From: Chrysophaeum taylorii
Lineage: Eukaryota > Sar > Pelagophyceae > Pelagomonadales > Pelagomonadaceae
Direction: 5' to 3'
Length of the DNA stretch: 64,000 nucleotides
Assembly: GCA_029834535.1 (NCBI GenBank)
Contig: JAQMWT010000408.1
Coordinates: 1-64,000, forward strand
Made by a program: the position numbers and the translations under genes. This document shows, in pieces, positions 9,856 to 23,400 of this stretch; position 1 is the stretch's first letter, and every line of letters begins with the position of its first letter. The notes beneath the pieces were generated by a model. The model was not told the DNA's origin. It was given only the letters and a program-made list of their open reading frames with translations, and ran no database searches.

Positions 9856-10201
9856 CGCCGCTTTGTGACGCCCGCCATTTCATCACGGGGCCTATTACAA
9901 GGATAATTTAAGATGTGTCATCGTTTCGTCGTTTTAAGAAGCAGAAGCTTCGCCCTAGATTTGGCGTCGAGCCGCAAAAAAAAATAGCTGGCTACTGGGG
10001 TTTTTGCCGGCATCGAGGCTCGAGGATGAAATAAGGCACAGGTGCAGGAGCGCTGACCGAGGAGCGGGGTTAAGACGGGAGGGGGGGTGGGTGGGTGGGG
10101 GGGGGGTGATCCGAGGCTGGCAACCCGAAGTGGCGTAGTGAGTCAGTCTGGTATAGACGTGGTCACGTAGTTTCACTGACGTGTAATAGATGTGATCTAA
10201 C
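9856..10201. other. Intergenic region with a G-rich tract
   Basis: It holds the likely 3' UTR of the tyrosinase gene and a strongly G-rich run at about 10077-10107 (repeated GGGTGGG blocks) that fits a G-quadruplex pattern on the plus strand. No gene is seen. Confidence 0.5.
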
Positions 10202-11268
10202 TTAACTAACTTCAGACCTCTCCCGAGCATGGGAGCCACGCCGGACCGACAGGAGCCAGTCCGGAATCACGGGCCTGTAGACGAGGAGCGCCGAAAGGTC
10301 CGTCGGCGGAGAGTGACCATCAAGCTTGTCGCCATGCGACGAGGAGACCGCGATGTGACTGACAACCAACTCGTCGACAACCTTCCGTCTTCGCCCCCCG
10401 GCCATACCCCGTCCCACTGCGAACGTTCCGGCTGCCAACCGGCCCGCCCGGGAGGCGAATAGGTGCCAACCTACGCCGGGAGGGCGGATGCCCTCGCAAG
10501 GCTCAGGATTCATGAGGCACCGTCCTCCATCGCAACCGCAGTCGGCGATCATAGATGTGATCCACCACGCACAAATCACATTGTGGAAATAGGGCTAGGC
10601 TAAAGGGAGAGGGCCTAGGCGGAGTCGCCGGGCGCAGGCGTCGAGAGGAAAGGACCAGGTGGCCGGCCGTACGCGCCCTGCCGCTGGGCATACGTGCAAC
10701 TGAGTGTGACCTCTTGCTAGGCGCGCATACGGCATGGGTTGGGATGCACGTAACGGCGAAGGTAGTACTACTACGAAAATAGTCAACTGCAAACCTCATT
10801 ACTGTGTCCCCGTCTTCTTGTCCAACCTCCCACGCCCGCCCGGCTCTGCTCTTGCATCGCTCGACCCTCTGATCTGCCCCCCTTCCCAGCAAAGCCCTGC
10901 CCTTACCCTCGGAGTTAACTCTCTTATAACCTAGTAGGCTCTATGGGTATGAATCCTGGGCCTTGCGAGGGCATCCGCCCTCCCGGCGTAGGTTGGCACC
11001 TATTCGCCTCCCGGGCGGGCCGGTTGGTAGCCGGAACGTTCGCAGTGGGACGGGGTATGGCCGGGGGGCGAAGACGGAAGGTTATCGACGAGTTGGTTGT
11101 CAGTCATATCGCGATCTCCTCGTCGCATGGCGACAAGCTTGCTGGTCACTCTCGGCTGACCGACCTTTCGGCGCTCCTCGTCTACAGGCCCGTGATTCCG
11201 GACTGGCTCCTGTCGGTCCGGCCTGGCTCCCATGCTCGAGAGAGGTCTGAAGTTAGTTAGTTAGTTAG
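10202..11268. mobile_element. Foldback (long terminal inverted repeat) element
   Basis: The left arm, about 10204-10511, is repeated as reverse complement at about 10951-11265 with high identity. Both arms begin at the outer ends with aactaacttcagacctctc and end inside at the gcctccatcctcg-like GC-rich stretch ending in ...gcgagggcatccgccctccc. The inner 440 bp is unique in the window. A third solo arm lies at 5395. Both arms keep long open frames on both strands, but these encode no recognised domain. It is best described as a non-autonomous foldback or long-TIR element. No transposase is seen. Confidence 0.7.
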
Positions 11269-11370
11269 CTCTATGGGTACGCGTAAGGGGAATAGTAAGG
11301 GTTAGGGTAATATACGCGTCAAATGTTTAATCTGACCTCGCTGTCATCGTTCAACGCCGCCGAGTCGACG

Positions 11371-11418
11371 ATGGCGCGCCAGACAGCTGAATTGCAACTA
11401 TGCACGAATCCCCAGTGA
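11371..11418 (+). promoter_or_regulatory. uORF overlapping the start codon of the giant gene
   Basis: An ATG at 11371 opens a 15-codon frame that ends at TGA 11416-11418, overlapping the main ATG at 11400 in another frame. If transcribed, it could lower initiation at the main start. An in-frame TGA at 11388 supports 11400 as the first usable main-frame ATG. Confidence 0.35.
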
Positions 11419-14400
11419 CCCAAGACGACGTGCGCCCGCTGTCGGCAACACGACTTCAAGCAGCTTGGCGTGGCTTTCGCGAGCGTGATTGCGGGCCGTC
11501 GGTATGGTTACGTTACGAGCGTTTGGACCGACGCAACGCGGCGGCCCGCGTGCTGCAAGAAGCGTTTCTTCACGCCTTGGACAGGCGTCAAGAACACGAG
11601 TACCAGCGTGAAGAAGATATCGACCGCGCCATGCGCGCACTCGAGCGAGTTCTTATCGCTCACTTGCGTTCGAAGGCAGCAAAACGTGCCTTCAGGCTCC
11701 GCAAGCAGCATAAAGCCGCAATGCGCATCCAGCGAATTCAAAGAGGCATCAAAGAGCGCAGAGCCCTTCGCGAGAAGCGAGTCGCTCTCGCACAGGCCAG
11801 TGCGGCGATCACGATCCAGAGATTCATGATTAAGTATCACGAACGCGGACGAGAGGCAAGACTGCGCGCGCTCGCCGCCCTTTTCAAGTCGTGCGCTCGA
11901 TGCGGTGCTATTGACCCCACCGAATTCGTCTTTGATCTGCAGCAAGTGCTCTGCATCAAGTGCGTGGCCACTGCGTCAGCGAGCCTCGCCGTGCGAGGGC
12001 ACGTGCTTCGACCTCGAGGACTATTTCTCGGAGCAGTGATCAACCTCGGCGATAAGCGTAAGTTTGATGACGTCGCGGCGAAGATTCAACGAATGTGGCG
12101 ACGAGTAGCTTGCGCCGCACTCGCGCGAAAGGGAACATGCAGCATGTGCTCGCGCGCAGCAACACACATTGATCATGCTTTGCAGCACTATCTTTGTAGG
12201 CGCTGCGCAGAGCTGGCCGCGAGCATCTATCATCTCAAGCCATGGGATAGAAGACTTCAAACGTTCGCCCAGTTTGAACATGACCAGGCCGCCGCTGACG
12301 TGATCCACCGATTCTGGCACCGAGCACGTCGCGTTTTACGACGACGAACTGAGGAAGCAGCCTACTGCATTCGGGCCACAAAGGCGGCTCGGTGCATTGG
12401 GAGAGTTATGCGAGGGGCGCTCGTTCGGCACGCTTTGGTGGCCTGCGAAGCCGCACACGTCCTTCTCTACTCGGGGTTATTTAAGACAGTCCTTCGACGG
12501 CAACCTGGGCTTTGGTTCGTCGGGCTACACAATGCCATACTCGGCGTCATGGTACCGCTCCTTGTCGGAGACCGCGTGTGGCGCACTCTTGGGGCCCCCG
12601 TGCACTACAAGCGCCGATACATTGTTCGCGATGTGCTTGATTCTGCTAAATTGTTGATCAATCGTCTCGTCCGCGGCTTGGCGGCGCGACGTCGAGTAAG
12701 GAGAGTGCGCGAAGAAGTGGAGCGAGAACGGACTGCCTGTGCACATCGCTTGCGGGTGCGTCAAATCGCCGCAGCATGGTCGATCCAGCGAATAGTCCGA
12801 GGCTTCGTGGCTCGGAGCGCGACTAGTCGCCGACGAATCAGGAGACTCGCAGCTGTCGGCGTCTCGCAAATCGCCTGCGACCCACGAGCTAGAGCGTCAG
12901 ACGCCGCACAAATCTGGCACGCTCACGGCGGTTTTCTAGGACGTGCAAACCTTCAACCTGCCCAACTTCTTGGCGCGAGCTTCGGGCTTTCGCCCGATCA
13001 GCTCATTCTTCTGGATTCTCGACATTCACCGCCGGCCGCCGGAGGAGCTGCGACAGTGAGGGTGCGGCTGATGAAACGCGAGGCGCGGAACAACGAGCCA
13101 CTGGCAAACCTACTAGTCGGAGGCTTTCTGATACTGCGGCTCGCCATTTCGCCAGCACAACAAAAAGCCACGTCGTCGCTTCACTTCTGTCGACCCAACG
13201 ACATTGACGAATGGGTTCGAGCCATCAAGCCCCCACCACGCTGGCAAGAAATGCTAGGTCAATCAAACCGGGATTCCACGCGACGTGCGCAGAAACAAAA
13301 GGACGACGATGCATCCTTGCTTTCTAGTGATCTATGGAACACCGTCAACACACCGCACCAACACTTTCCTCTGGTTCTTGTCTTGCATATCGTTCGCGCG
13401 ACACTCGCGTCGTTGCCTGGGCCACCCGCTGGAAACGACGACTGTCTATCTATTTCCGTGCGTTGGTGTGGGAAGTATTTGGGAGAGTCGCGGGCCGCCG
13501 ATCACGCACAAGTGGGTGCACCACCATTTGTCGAACGCCAAAAAACATTCTACTTGACGTGTGATGCCGAGCGATGTCCCCACTATTTCGGATCTCGCGC
13601 TCCAGCCGGGCACCTACTGACGCTGTCATCTTATTCGGCTGGGACGACCTTGACCGCCAAATTTGATGCGCGCGATTTGCTGCCCCTGCTCGGAACCCGC
13701 ACGACGTTGGAGTTGCGAAAAGGCTCTTCGAACGACGCGGGCGGAGCAGTGACCATCTTACTTGCAGCGGAGCCGTTGGCGCAAACGGAGGCGCGTCGCA
13801 TCGTCTCGAGCGTCGTCGAATGCGTTATAGAGAATATCCTCCATGTCATCCCATCCCTCGCCCCGCACGTCAAGTGTGCGTTGCTCTCATACAAGCCGCT
13901 ACATCGGTCTCAGCACGATTGGCGCCATCCATGTCAGATTTGCGGCGGGAGCGTTCGCGCCATCCTCACATGGAACGATCGACGGGCGGGCGAGACGCCG
14001 GTGCGAGTTGATACTGGGCTCAAGTCAGTGCTTCGAAGAAAGAGAAGAGGCGATCTCTGGGAGTTCGTCCTTCCTGTCGAAATCGCGCCCCGTGACGAGG
14101 CAGGGCATGATGACAGCTTAACGCCCATCAAACCTCACAGGATCGATTTGATGATAGAGCTCGTTCCCGCATTTGGTGGGAGGCCTTGGGGAAGGGCACA
14201 CCTGAACGAAGATGATTTCGAATGCGAAGACTATCGGGAAATTCTAGCCGACGTCTTCGCGATTCAGGATGTCGAGAAGTCGGCGCGACAATTGCTCGTG
14301 GGTAATTTGCGCATCGACACTGCGTTGTTCAGGCTACCCATTCCTTTCTGGCGACGGCGGCGAGACGCGGTCGAAATGTACGTCGCCAACGTGATCGCCG

Positions 14401-17400
14401 CCGCCCTGCGGCGCGTGCCACAGCCCAGGGTCGTGCTCACTCTGCTTGACGTGTCGGGACTGCCAGTTAATATTTCACGTCAGAGTCTGGAGTGTCGAGT
14501 GCTTTGGGGCGACGTTCTTCATACCATCTATTACGCGTCGCGCAACGATATTCCTCAGAGTCGAGAGGAGAATCATCAGTGGATTGACGCAAATAAGAGC
14601 GTGAGTCTTTTTCTTCCCGCGCACGGGCTATCGATCCCAGACTTGAAGTTCCAAGTCGTCGTTGGTTACACCCGAGGCTCAGATAGTGTTATCAGTGCGA
14701 AAGAGAACAAAGCAGCTTGTCTGGGAGAGGCTTATGTCCGGGGGCCTGATCTTGTGACTTTTTGCGGCCGAGTTGACCTCGACATCTTCGAAGCTTCAAC
14801 GACACGATCATTCAAAAACCCGTCGATCCATCGCATTGTCCCGGGGAAAGTTATAATTTTCGTCGATGTTGTCGACATTCCAGACTACCTGTTGCGCAAG
14901 CGCCCCAAGGATGATTTTCCGGCAGTAGTCGACGTGGTCAACGACGACGATGAACCTGAATTAGCTGATGAAGAGGCTGTTGTCGAACTAACCGACGTCA
15001 CACCAGCGGCGACGATGCAACTAGCGCTTATAGATCTCGCAATAACTGATAACATGAACACCGCAGTGCGTACAACAAGTTTCAACCGCAATATCCAATG
15101 ACTCGCCACTACTCCGCAGGCAAGCATCGAGCGCGATAACGTAGCCATCGAACGGTTGCTTGCCCATGGTAACCCGTATGCTGTTGTTCGATGGCAAGGC
15201 ATGGAAGTCGGCTGCGAAGAGGTTGTGCGTCAGTCCTTGCTCCCGTTAGTTGTCGGTCCTGGGTTCCACCACGCACACGTCGCTGCGGTAGCCAGCAAGC
15301 TACCTCGGCAGCCTTGTCTTGAATTTTCTGGAAGACCATACTTGTTTCCTTTAGCACCACAGTGTGATGACCCCATGATGCCGGCGACCAAAGTAGACGT
15401 GAAAATTGAGGTTTATTCCATTGGAGGCGTCGGTCAGGGTCAAACGCAAGATCGCTTCCTTGGTCAAGCCACCCTCGAACAAGAGGCGTTGAAAGATATG
15501 CCCATCACTTATCGCAAGCTTCCATTGCTGCGAAGGAAACGTGACACCCTGAACCATGCCTTCGTTAAGTTTGAACTCAAGCAATTTGCCGGATACGAAA
15601 TTCGTCTCGATTCGCTTAAAGCTGCCGACGTAGCCTCTAGCGGCGTCGACGCACTACTTTTGCGGTCGAAGACCAAGTTACGAATGCAGCTCCAACTGAT
15701 CCGCTCCAATAGTCACAAGGAGCGCGCCATCGATTCGACCGAATCATCCGTGTTGCTAGCATCCGATTCCCATAATCGGTGGTCGAGCGTCGAGTCTGTT
15801 GTCTTGAATTTCCTACCCGAGACCTCACAAACTAACAACATTGCGATGGACGACGACGAAACGATCCTCCACGTGGCACTTTGGCGCACCCAGGCGCCCG
15901 CCTGCGAGATTGGACAAGCTCGTTACGCGTTGAAGTCCTTGCTCGACGCCCACCGCCTCGACACAGACACGCCCGCTGCGGAGACCATCACGCTGCGCCT
16001 GATAAGCGCGCAACAAGAACCTCGCGGTTACGCGAGCCTGCGGGTGCTCGTACGCGACGCTGGCTCTTCAGCGGTCGCGCGATCAAAGGCCTTCAAAAAT
16101 GAGCCTCGATGTTCAATGGCAACTTCCGACGACGTTGATCTGCCTAGAGATGACGACGACGAAGAAGACTCGGCGAATCGGGGCATAATCCTAACAGCTC
16201 AATGGACTAACGAAGGCGGAGATGTGCTGCGATCGGCCGCGACACTCCGGATATACAACCCTGGATTACTGCGCGAGTCACTAAAATTGATTGTCTCGAA
16301 CAAGAAAGGCCCTGACAGAGAAACTACCGTTGGTGAAGGTTTTTGTGACCTATCGAAGCTCGTCACCGAGAAAAGCAGCGAGTGCTCATGCAGTGTTCGA
16401 TTGAACCCCGATAATCCGGACGAACACAAGGTCCTCGACTTTGTTGCATGGCTTGAAAAAACTCAGTACTTCAGCTTAAATCTCTATCGTGTGAGAGTTA
16501 CCGGTATGTCCACTTCGAAAACGGAAGTATACGTGACATTCCGGTTGGGGCAGAGCGAAGTGGCAACACAAAGCTTGAAGAGTGTGGCGCCGCTGTGGAA
16601 CGAACACACGCCACTTCGGCTTCCGGCAACATTTCTCCTTATGAAGCATCACCAGCTACGCATCGAGCTCTGGATTCGGAGAGATGCTCACCCGTCTACA
16701 ATGTTGGCGACCGCCTCGGCGCTTGTAGATGAGCTAATTGTTGCTTGGAGAGCGAAGGCGCCAATGCGCCTCACAATGCCCTTCGTGCCTAAGACTCGGC
16801 GCGAGGAATGCCGAGGTTTTGTGTCACTTACTATAACTTGCGACGAAATCCCCTCTCGCTCAGATATGGACTTTCTCGCAGCCGCCGACGCACTAGAAGC
16901 GGTATCGTCCACCCTGACCCCCACAGCTCCGGAAAAATCACCGCAAGTTATCGTGCAGCTTGTCGCGTTAGAAGCGCACGGGCTTCCCAAAACCGACGTT
17001 TGGGCAGTGCAAGCTTACTGCCAGGCGCGCATTGGTGTCTGCGTGGCTCGAACCACAGCCACGATTGGCATGGAATCCTCATGCTCATGGACGAAGGAGG
17101 TACTGACAATAGATACCGACCTCGACACCGTCACAGGAAGCATCCTTGAGTTTGAGGTACATCAGGAAAACGCCGGATCATTCGATGAGTTGTTAGGTAC
17201 CGCATACTTGCACCTGTCCCCGACAAGATTTCTTACCTTGTGTGGGGATTCGTTCCGCTCGAGTCTAGGTCGAAAAGACAAGGTTTCCAGGCACTCAACG
17301 AACAACAACCCAAAGACGCGCATTGCTGTGAAACTGAAACGGCCTGGGCACGAAGCGTGTGGGGTGCTTGTGTTTGAGATCCGGGTATTGATGGAAACGG

Positions 17401-20400
17401 TCGAAGGAATCGAGCCCCCTCAGGCCTGGCGCAAGGAGCAGATGGTTGCGTCAACTCCTGGGCAACACCAAAAACGGAGCCAAGACAAATCAACGAGAAG
17501 GTCCAACGACAAAAGACCAAAGGGTAGGACTGGGCGGCGCATGTCTCTAGATCGATACTTCGAAAATTTAAATGCGCAACACGTCTTCTTCGAGGCTGCC
17601 GCAGTTGAAGGCACAACGGTGTTCGAGAGCATGACGGTTCGTGAAAAACGCTCCGCTCCAATGGAGAGCCCATCAGTGTTAGCGACACAGCAGAATGACG
17701 ACATGTCAGGCAAGACGCCAATCATTGGGGAAAATTGCTCGCGTGTCTGGATAGGCGGGGTTTTACGCCTTCACAACGTGATGACGACAGACGACGAGAT
17801 CGAACTCGCGAGCAACCCGGACGAAGCTGTCGAAACCATAAACGACGCGAACAAAAGCGAGGCTGAGTTCTTGATTGGAAGCTACGATGACGTCGCCGAA
17901 GCAGCAAAGGCGCGCCGTCAGTGTCGACAACACGTTCCGCGTGATCGGAATGAATTACGAGTGTGTGTGCTTCGGGCGCGGGGCCTGCGCTCTTCGCGCC
18001 GTCTCTACCTCACGGCCGCCTTTGCTAAGCAGGATCCAATACCAGACCATGTCGAGGACTCAAATGCCGCCGATCCAGTTGTCACCCTCCGTATTGTGGT
18101 CGGCGAAGATGGTGGAGACGTGCAAAGCACATCTAATGCACGCCAAACTCTAAATCCGGAGTGGCACGAGCGATTTGTTCTTACCGCGTACGAGCCTCTA
18201 CCCGAGGACGATAAGGAACCCCCCCCATCGCTCGAAGTTCTGGTCAAGAATCACGACGCAACAACTTCTAGCGACTTCATGGGTACGGTCAAACGACTCA
18301 ATCAGTATGATATTTCTCTCGCAGGCGCGGGGTTGATTCCGTTGGCCGGTCCTGATTCGCCACCAGGCTTGAAGGAAGGGACGGTCGTGCGTCGCTGGGT
18401 CTGCCTCCGCGAGCGATCCCAGCATTCGAAGCACGCATCTATATTGATGAAGGACGAACCAATGCCGACCGGCATGTGGGGTGCGTAGATAATTCTATCA
18501 CACTTACTTTATCACAAAACAACAACACTCGAAGAACAGGTGCGGTTCAGATCGCGATGTGAGTATTCCGTGTATGATGAGACCACTATTGAACTTGCCT
18601 GGCGTCGATACGCAGGCGATGGTGCCACAACCCAGCGCGCAGTTTTTTTGATGCGCCATGCCGCTACGGGCGAACATCTCCAAATTTGCTTCGCGTTGCC
18701 ATTGTGCGGGCGCGCGGGCTTTATGGGTTGGAGAGGAGAGGGTTCTTCCGTCGCGCAAGAAGCAGCCCCGTTGCGAGAGTGCAATTGAGGGCGGCAACCG
18801 GCGTCGTCATGGACGAGAGAAAGACAGACATGGTCAAGAAATCGCCGCGCCCAGTTTGGAATTCAATTTTCTCCTTCGAGTTGGAGCAGAGCGAGTTCCA
18901 CGACGATGGCAGCAAACCCAAACTCGACGTCTTCGTTGAGGATTGCGACTCTCACGGAAAGAATGTCTGCCTTGGTATTGCGAGCGTCGCCTTGGGGTCC
19001 TTTCGAAACAAGCTGAGGCAAAAAATGTGGGTTTCGTTGCGAACACCCCAAGACAACTACCTCCCACGCAGCGATGCCACGGACAACGGTGAAGTGTTGG
19101 TTATTGTTCGCTGGGTCTACGAACCATCGTTGCGTGTATTATGTGATCCCGAACCTCTGCTGAAGTACGATGCCAACGAGCTCGAGGTCGTGCTTATCCG
19201 TGCGCGAGGACTGCTCGTGCTCGAAAACGACAACAACAGCCACCGTAATAGCAAGAAAATGGCCGATCCAGTGATAACACTGCGAGTTGGAGCCGAGACC
19301 TGGACGAGCTCGGTCAGCAAGCAGAATGTCCAACCTATTTGGCGCGAACGATGCTCGTTGCCTGTGCACGCATGCGAGGCATCGACAGCCTGCCTCAACG
19401 TGCTGGTCGAAGACTGGAATCAATTCTCGCGGAGAAACAACTTTCTTGGTCGCGCGGAGCTTGCGCTTGGGCCGCTGCTTCTTCGCCGAGAAGCCGAAAA
19501 TCCTGAACCGCTACGAACCTGGCTCCCGCTTGAGGGCGAGAAGGATGACCCGGTTTCGCGCGGCGAAGTGGAGATTGCGGTCAGGTGGATACACAATCCA
19601 GGCCGAGCTTTCTTCGAGGGCCTGTCCAAAGACAGGAGCAAGTCGGCGCCCAACCTGCTGCATGTTGCTGTCGTCCAGGCGCGCGGGCTACGCAAAGAAA
19701 ACACGTCGTTGAATTTTGGAGGCAGCTCGAGAAATCCCTTCGTACGCCTCACGCTCGGAACAGCTGCAGCGCGGACGAGCACGCTCAACAATTCGACGCC
19801 AGTGTGGCGCGAGATTTTTGAGTTCAAACTACATGCGCCCGCTCCAGCTTCTTGTGAAGACGACGACGACTCAGAGACGACTACCCCCCTGCTCGATGTG
19901 CAAGTCTTGGATGAATGTGCCTCGCGGAAGGAGAATAACTTGCTGGGTTCGTGTCGTGTCGACATTATCAGAGAACTCTCGAAGAAAGTGATCGTCCGAT
20001 CTTGGCGGCCGCTGCGCGACATAAGAACTGGAGAACAAGCCGGCGAGATCGAGCTCGAGCTACTCTGGAGATATGACAAGGACGCGGAGCCGATTGAGGC
20101 AGAACCCCTCTATCGGCTTCACGTACGCGATTTGACGGCGAAAATTTTGCGTTCCGGCTCAGACTCGGTGGTATCGGGCGCGGCGTCGGTGGGTATCAAG
20201 GCCCATGTTTCACTACCGAACAGCACGCTCGACACTGCGGCAATATCTGAGGAATTTTTAGTACGTCTCAGGCTCTGCGTGCTCCGAGCATCAGGATTGC
20301 GCCGCGCCGACTTTTCATCGGGCCTGCTCAGCGACCCCTTCGCGATCGTGAAGCAAAATGGTCGCGAGGTGCATCGTACGAGCGTCCAGGCAAAGACGTT

Positions 20401-23400
20401 GGATCCAGAGTGGCAAGACACGGGCACTGTGCTCACGGTGTTCAGGCCAGGCGTCAGCAACGACGCCGGGCAGACGGAAGTCGTCATCGAATTGTGGGAC
20501 GCGGACGAGCTCGTCGATAAAGGAGGTAACAGGAATTTTCTTCTACCACTGAGTACTAACCTTTGTCTTTGTAGACTTTTTGGGCGAGGCATCAATTCGG
20601 CGCGTTGATTTTCTCGACTCGACGCTTCTCGGAAAGGAGCGGACGTACAAGCTACGCGAGAAGCAGGCAGCTTTATCTCCAGTCGGTGTCAAGGGAAGTG
20701 TGGTCGTAAAATGGTGGCAAGCGGAAAGGACCGATCGGTTCGAGGAAGAGGTTGTCGCGGACGCACTTGCCGAGGCCATTCTAGGCGACGAAGCAAGATT
20801 GAACGACGACGCTCTCGTCGCCGACTTTCCGTTCGTGCTGTGTCTCACGAGGATTTCAGTCACGGGCTTGCCGGAAACCGAAGTTGGGGCTTCACTTGGT
20901 GTCGCCAAACAAGATCTATACATTCGGGCAATGATTGGAGATCGCGTGACGACGTCGACGGTATTAGCGAGCGCTGGTAGGCAAGGCGTCTGGGGACCTG
21001 GTGAGGTCCTCAAGCTCCCGGCAAAGACGGCGTGGTTGCAGGAGGCGCTGCACGGCAAGGAGCTTGAGTTGGCTGTTTTAAACGCTAATCACCCGTTGCC
21101 AGATGTCTTAGTAGGCGAGTGTCAAATCCACGTTCTTGCGAGATGGGCCGCCGCCGACAGGGACTATGCCCGAGAACTTACGCTACCTCTTTCACGACCG
21201 AACAAGGGCGAATGTGGATCTATCACGCTCCACCTCACCGTCCGCCAAAGGCGCGCAGGCCGGTCAGCTTCGACCGTCAAATCCGCTGCAGACGAAGAGC
21301 GCTGTATGGTACTGTCGGCACTCAAACGCTCGGCTAAGCTGGCGATGCTGGCAGCGCAGAAAGCAGAGAAAGCCCTCGAACACGGTGCCGACGCGGCGTC
21401 CCGAGCCAACCTTCGAGCGGCAACTGTGAAGTGCAGACGCGAAGCCGATCATGCCAAGCGTCGTCTCCGTGCTGCCGAGGCTCTGGCGGTGACCGCATTT
21501 GTCAAACGAGCCGAGCGGCGTCTCGACGTGCTAGAGGTGGCCGAGGGGAGGCGAGCCAGGCGCCAGGCGGCAGTTCGCGCTGCCGCTGCCGAGCGTGATG
21601 CTGCAGAGGCGGACGCTGCCGCTCTTAAAGCGGCCGCGTACTTGCAAAAGCAACGCGAGTATTGTCATGTGCAAGTGACTGTCGAGGTCAACGCGAACCG
21701 ACCACTAGGAATTGTCTGGGGTAATGTCGACGAGGAAGAAGTGAAGTCCCTCGAAGCAGGACACAGCGGATATGGACCGGACACGAGTCTCCACAAGGAA
21801 ATCATCCTCCTCCGGTCGACGTCACAACGGGAGCCACGGCGAAAAAGCACGTGGATGAAAAAAAACAGGCGTTCAACCAAGGACGTACGTATAGTTGAAA
21901 GAGGCGAGGCGACGACCGAGGACGAGGAGGAAGAGGATGCTTTGGAGAGGATTCGAGGAAATGTCAAAGCACTCGAAGCAGAAGTTAATCGAGTCGATGT
22001 CAGTCTGCAAGCATTTACCAGTGCGCTCAGGACGCGAGCTCGTATGGCGGCGTCTGCTGCCGGTCACGACCTCGCGGTGGCGAGCGTTCCGACGGGCACT
22101 CAGGCAGCAAAGCTCGGTGTGCGCGCCGGGTGGCGTGCCATAGCTATGGACGACAGTCCGTTGACATCTCGCGAACAGTTGGAAAACGCTCTCGCGGAGC
22201 TCAAGGCGCACTTGGAAAACGAAAACGGCGCCATCACTCGTCGATCGACGGTACTCGTCACGTTCGCAAAACGCGTCGTGTTCCGGGCGGAGCGCGAGCG
22301 CTTACGCCAATACCGACGCACCATTGTCAATCTGCAGGTTGAAAAGTCAAAGAAGCAGTTTTCGCAGAGCATGCGCAAGAAACGAATCTCCGTCGACCCG
22401 CAGAACACTCTGGGTATTACGTGGTCTCGAGCGAGCGTTAAGTCTCCCGGCGGCGTCGCCGAGCAAGTCCTGGAGGTCGTCAAGGTCGAATCAAGAACGA
22501 CGGCAGACCTCTACGGGGTACGTGGGGGGTGGATCCTCACGCACGTTGCTGGGGCGCCGGTCACCACGCAAAAGGATTTAGATGAAGCTATGAGAAATCT
22601 GTGTGCGACGAAAGTGGAACGAGTCGACCTCGATTTTCTAGTGCCGCGAGGAGTCCACAAACGGCTGATCATCTTTGACGCTCGCGTGGCATTTGGTGTG
22701 ACGAAATGGGGCGACAACAACGCGGTGAGAGAAATCGCGCCTGAAACCCAAGCGTCCAAAGCGCGTGTTCGCGAAGGCTGGATCTTGCTCTCGTTAAACG
22801 GAGAGGTCGTCTCAGGCCCTCCAGCAGAAGCCTTGGCGCAACTTCGACGCGAGGCTCGGAACCCCAAGAGTTCGCTTGGTTCCTCGGAAAAGGCACGGTC
22901 GTGTCCGGCTGTTTTTAACGCGGCGTCGGACGACGTCCGCCACGTCAGATTCGACCCAACAATACCAAGCAACATTGAATGGAAGCTCGTCAAGCGCGGG
23001 ATACTCGCGCGAGGTGAAGAAGAAGATGAGCAGAACTCTGTTGAAAAGGACGAGATGAGTGACGAGGAAGACCTCGTTGTTCACAAGGTCGACAACGACG
23101 TGGTGAAAGCCCCGAGGCCCGGATGGCGCCTCATCGAAATTCGCAGTGACCGCGGCACCCTCCAAGCAAAAACTGGTCACGACGTCGACGCAGCGTTCAA
23201 AGCCGCAAAGAAAAAAGGGAAGCTCTTTCTCGACCTCACCTTTGATGCTTCGGACGAGGAGCCCGATCTAGAAGCCGAAGTCCGCGCTGAGCAAGACAGA
23301 GCGCAAGCCGAGATGATGATCAACCCAAAGGACCTCCCGGTGCTGCCGCTAGTCGAGCCGTGCGTTTTTCTTCACGTCGTGCGCGGCGTTGATTTGGCGA

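Noticed and set aside
11292-11310. TTAGGG-like stretch (aagggttagggtaa)
   Set aside because: Only about one and a half units; not a telomeric array.
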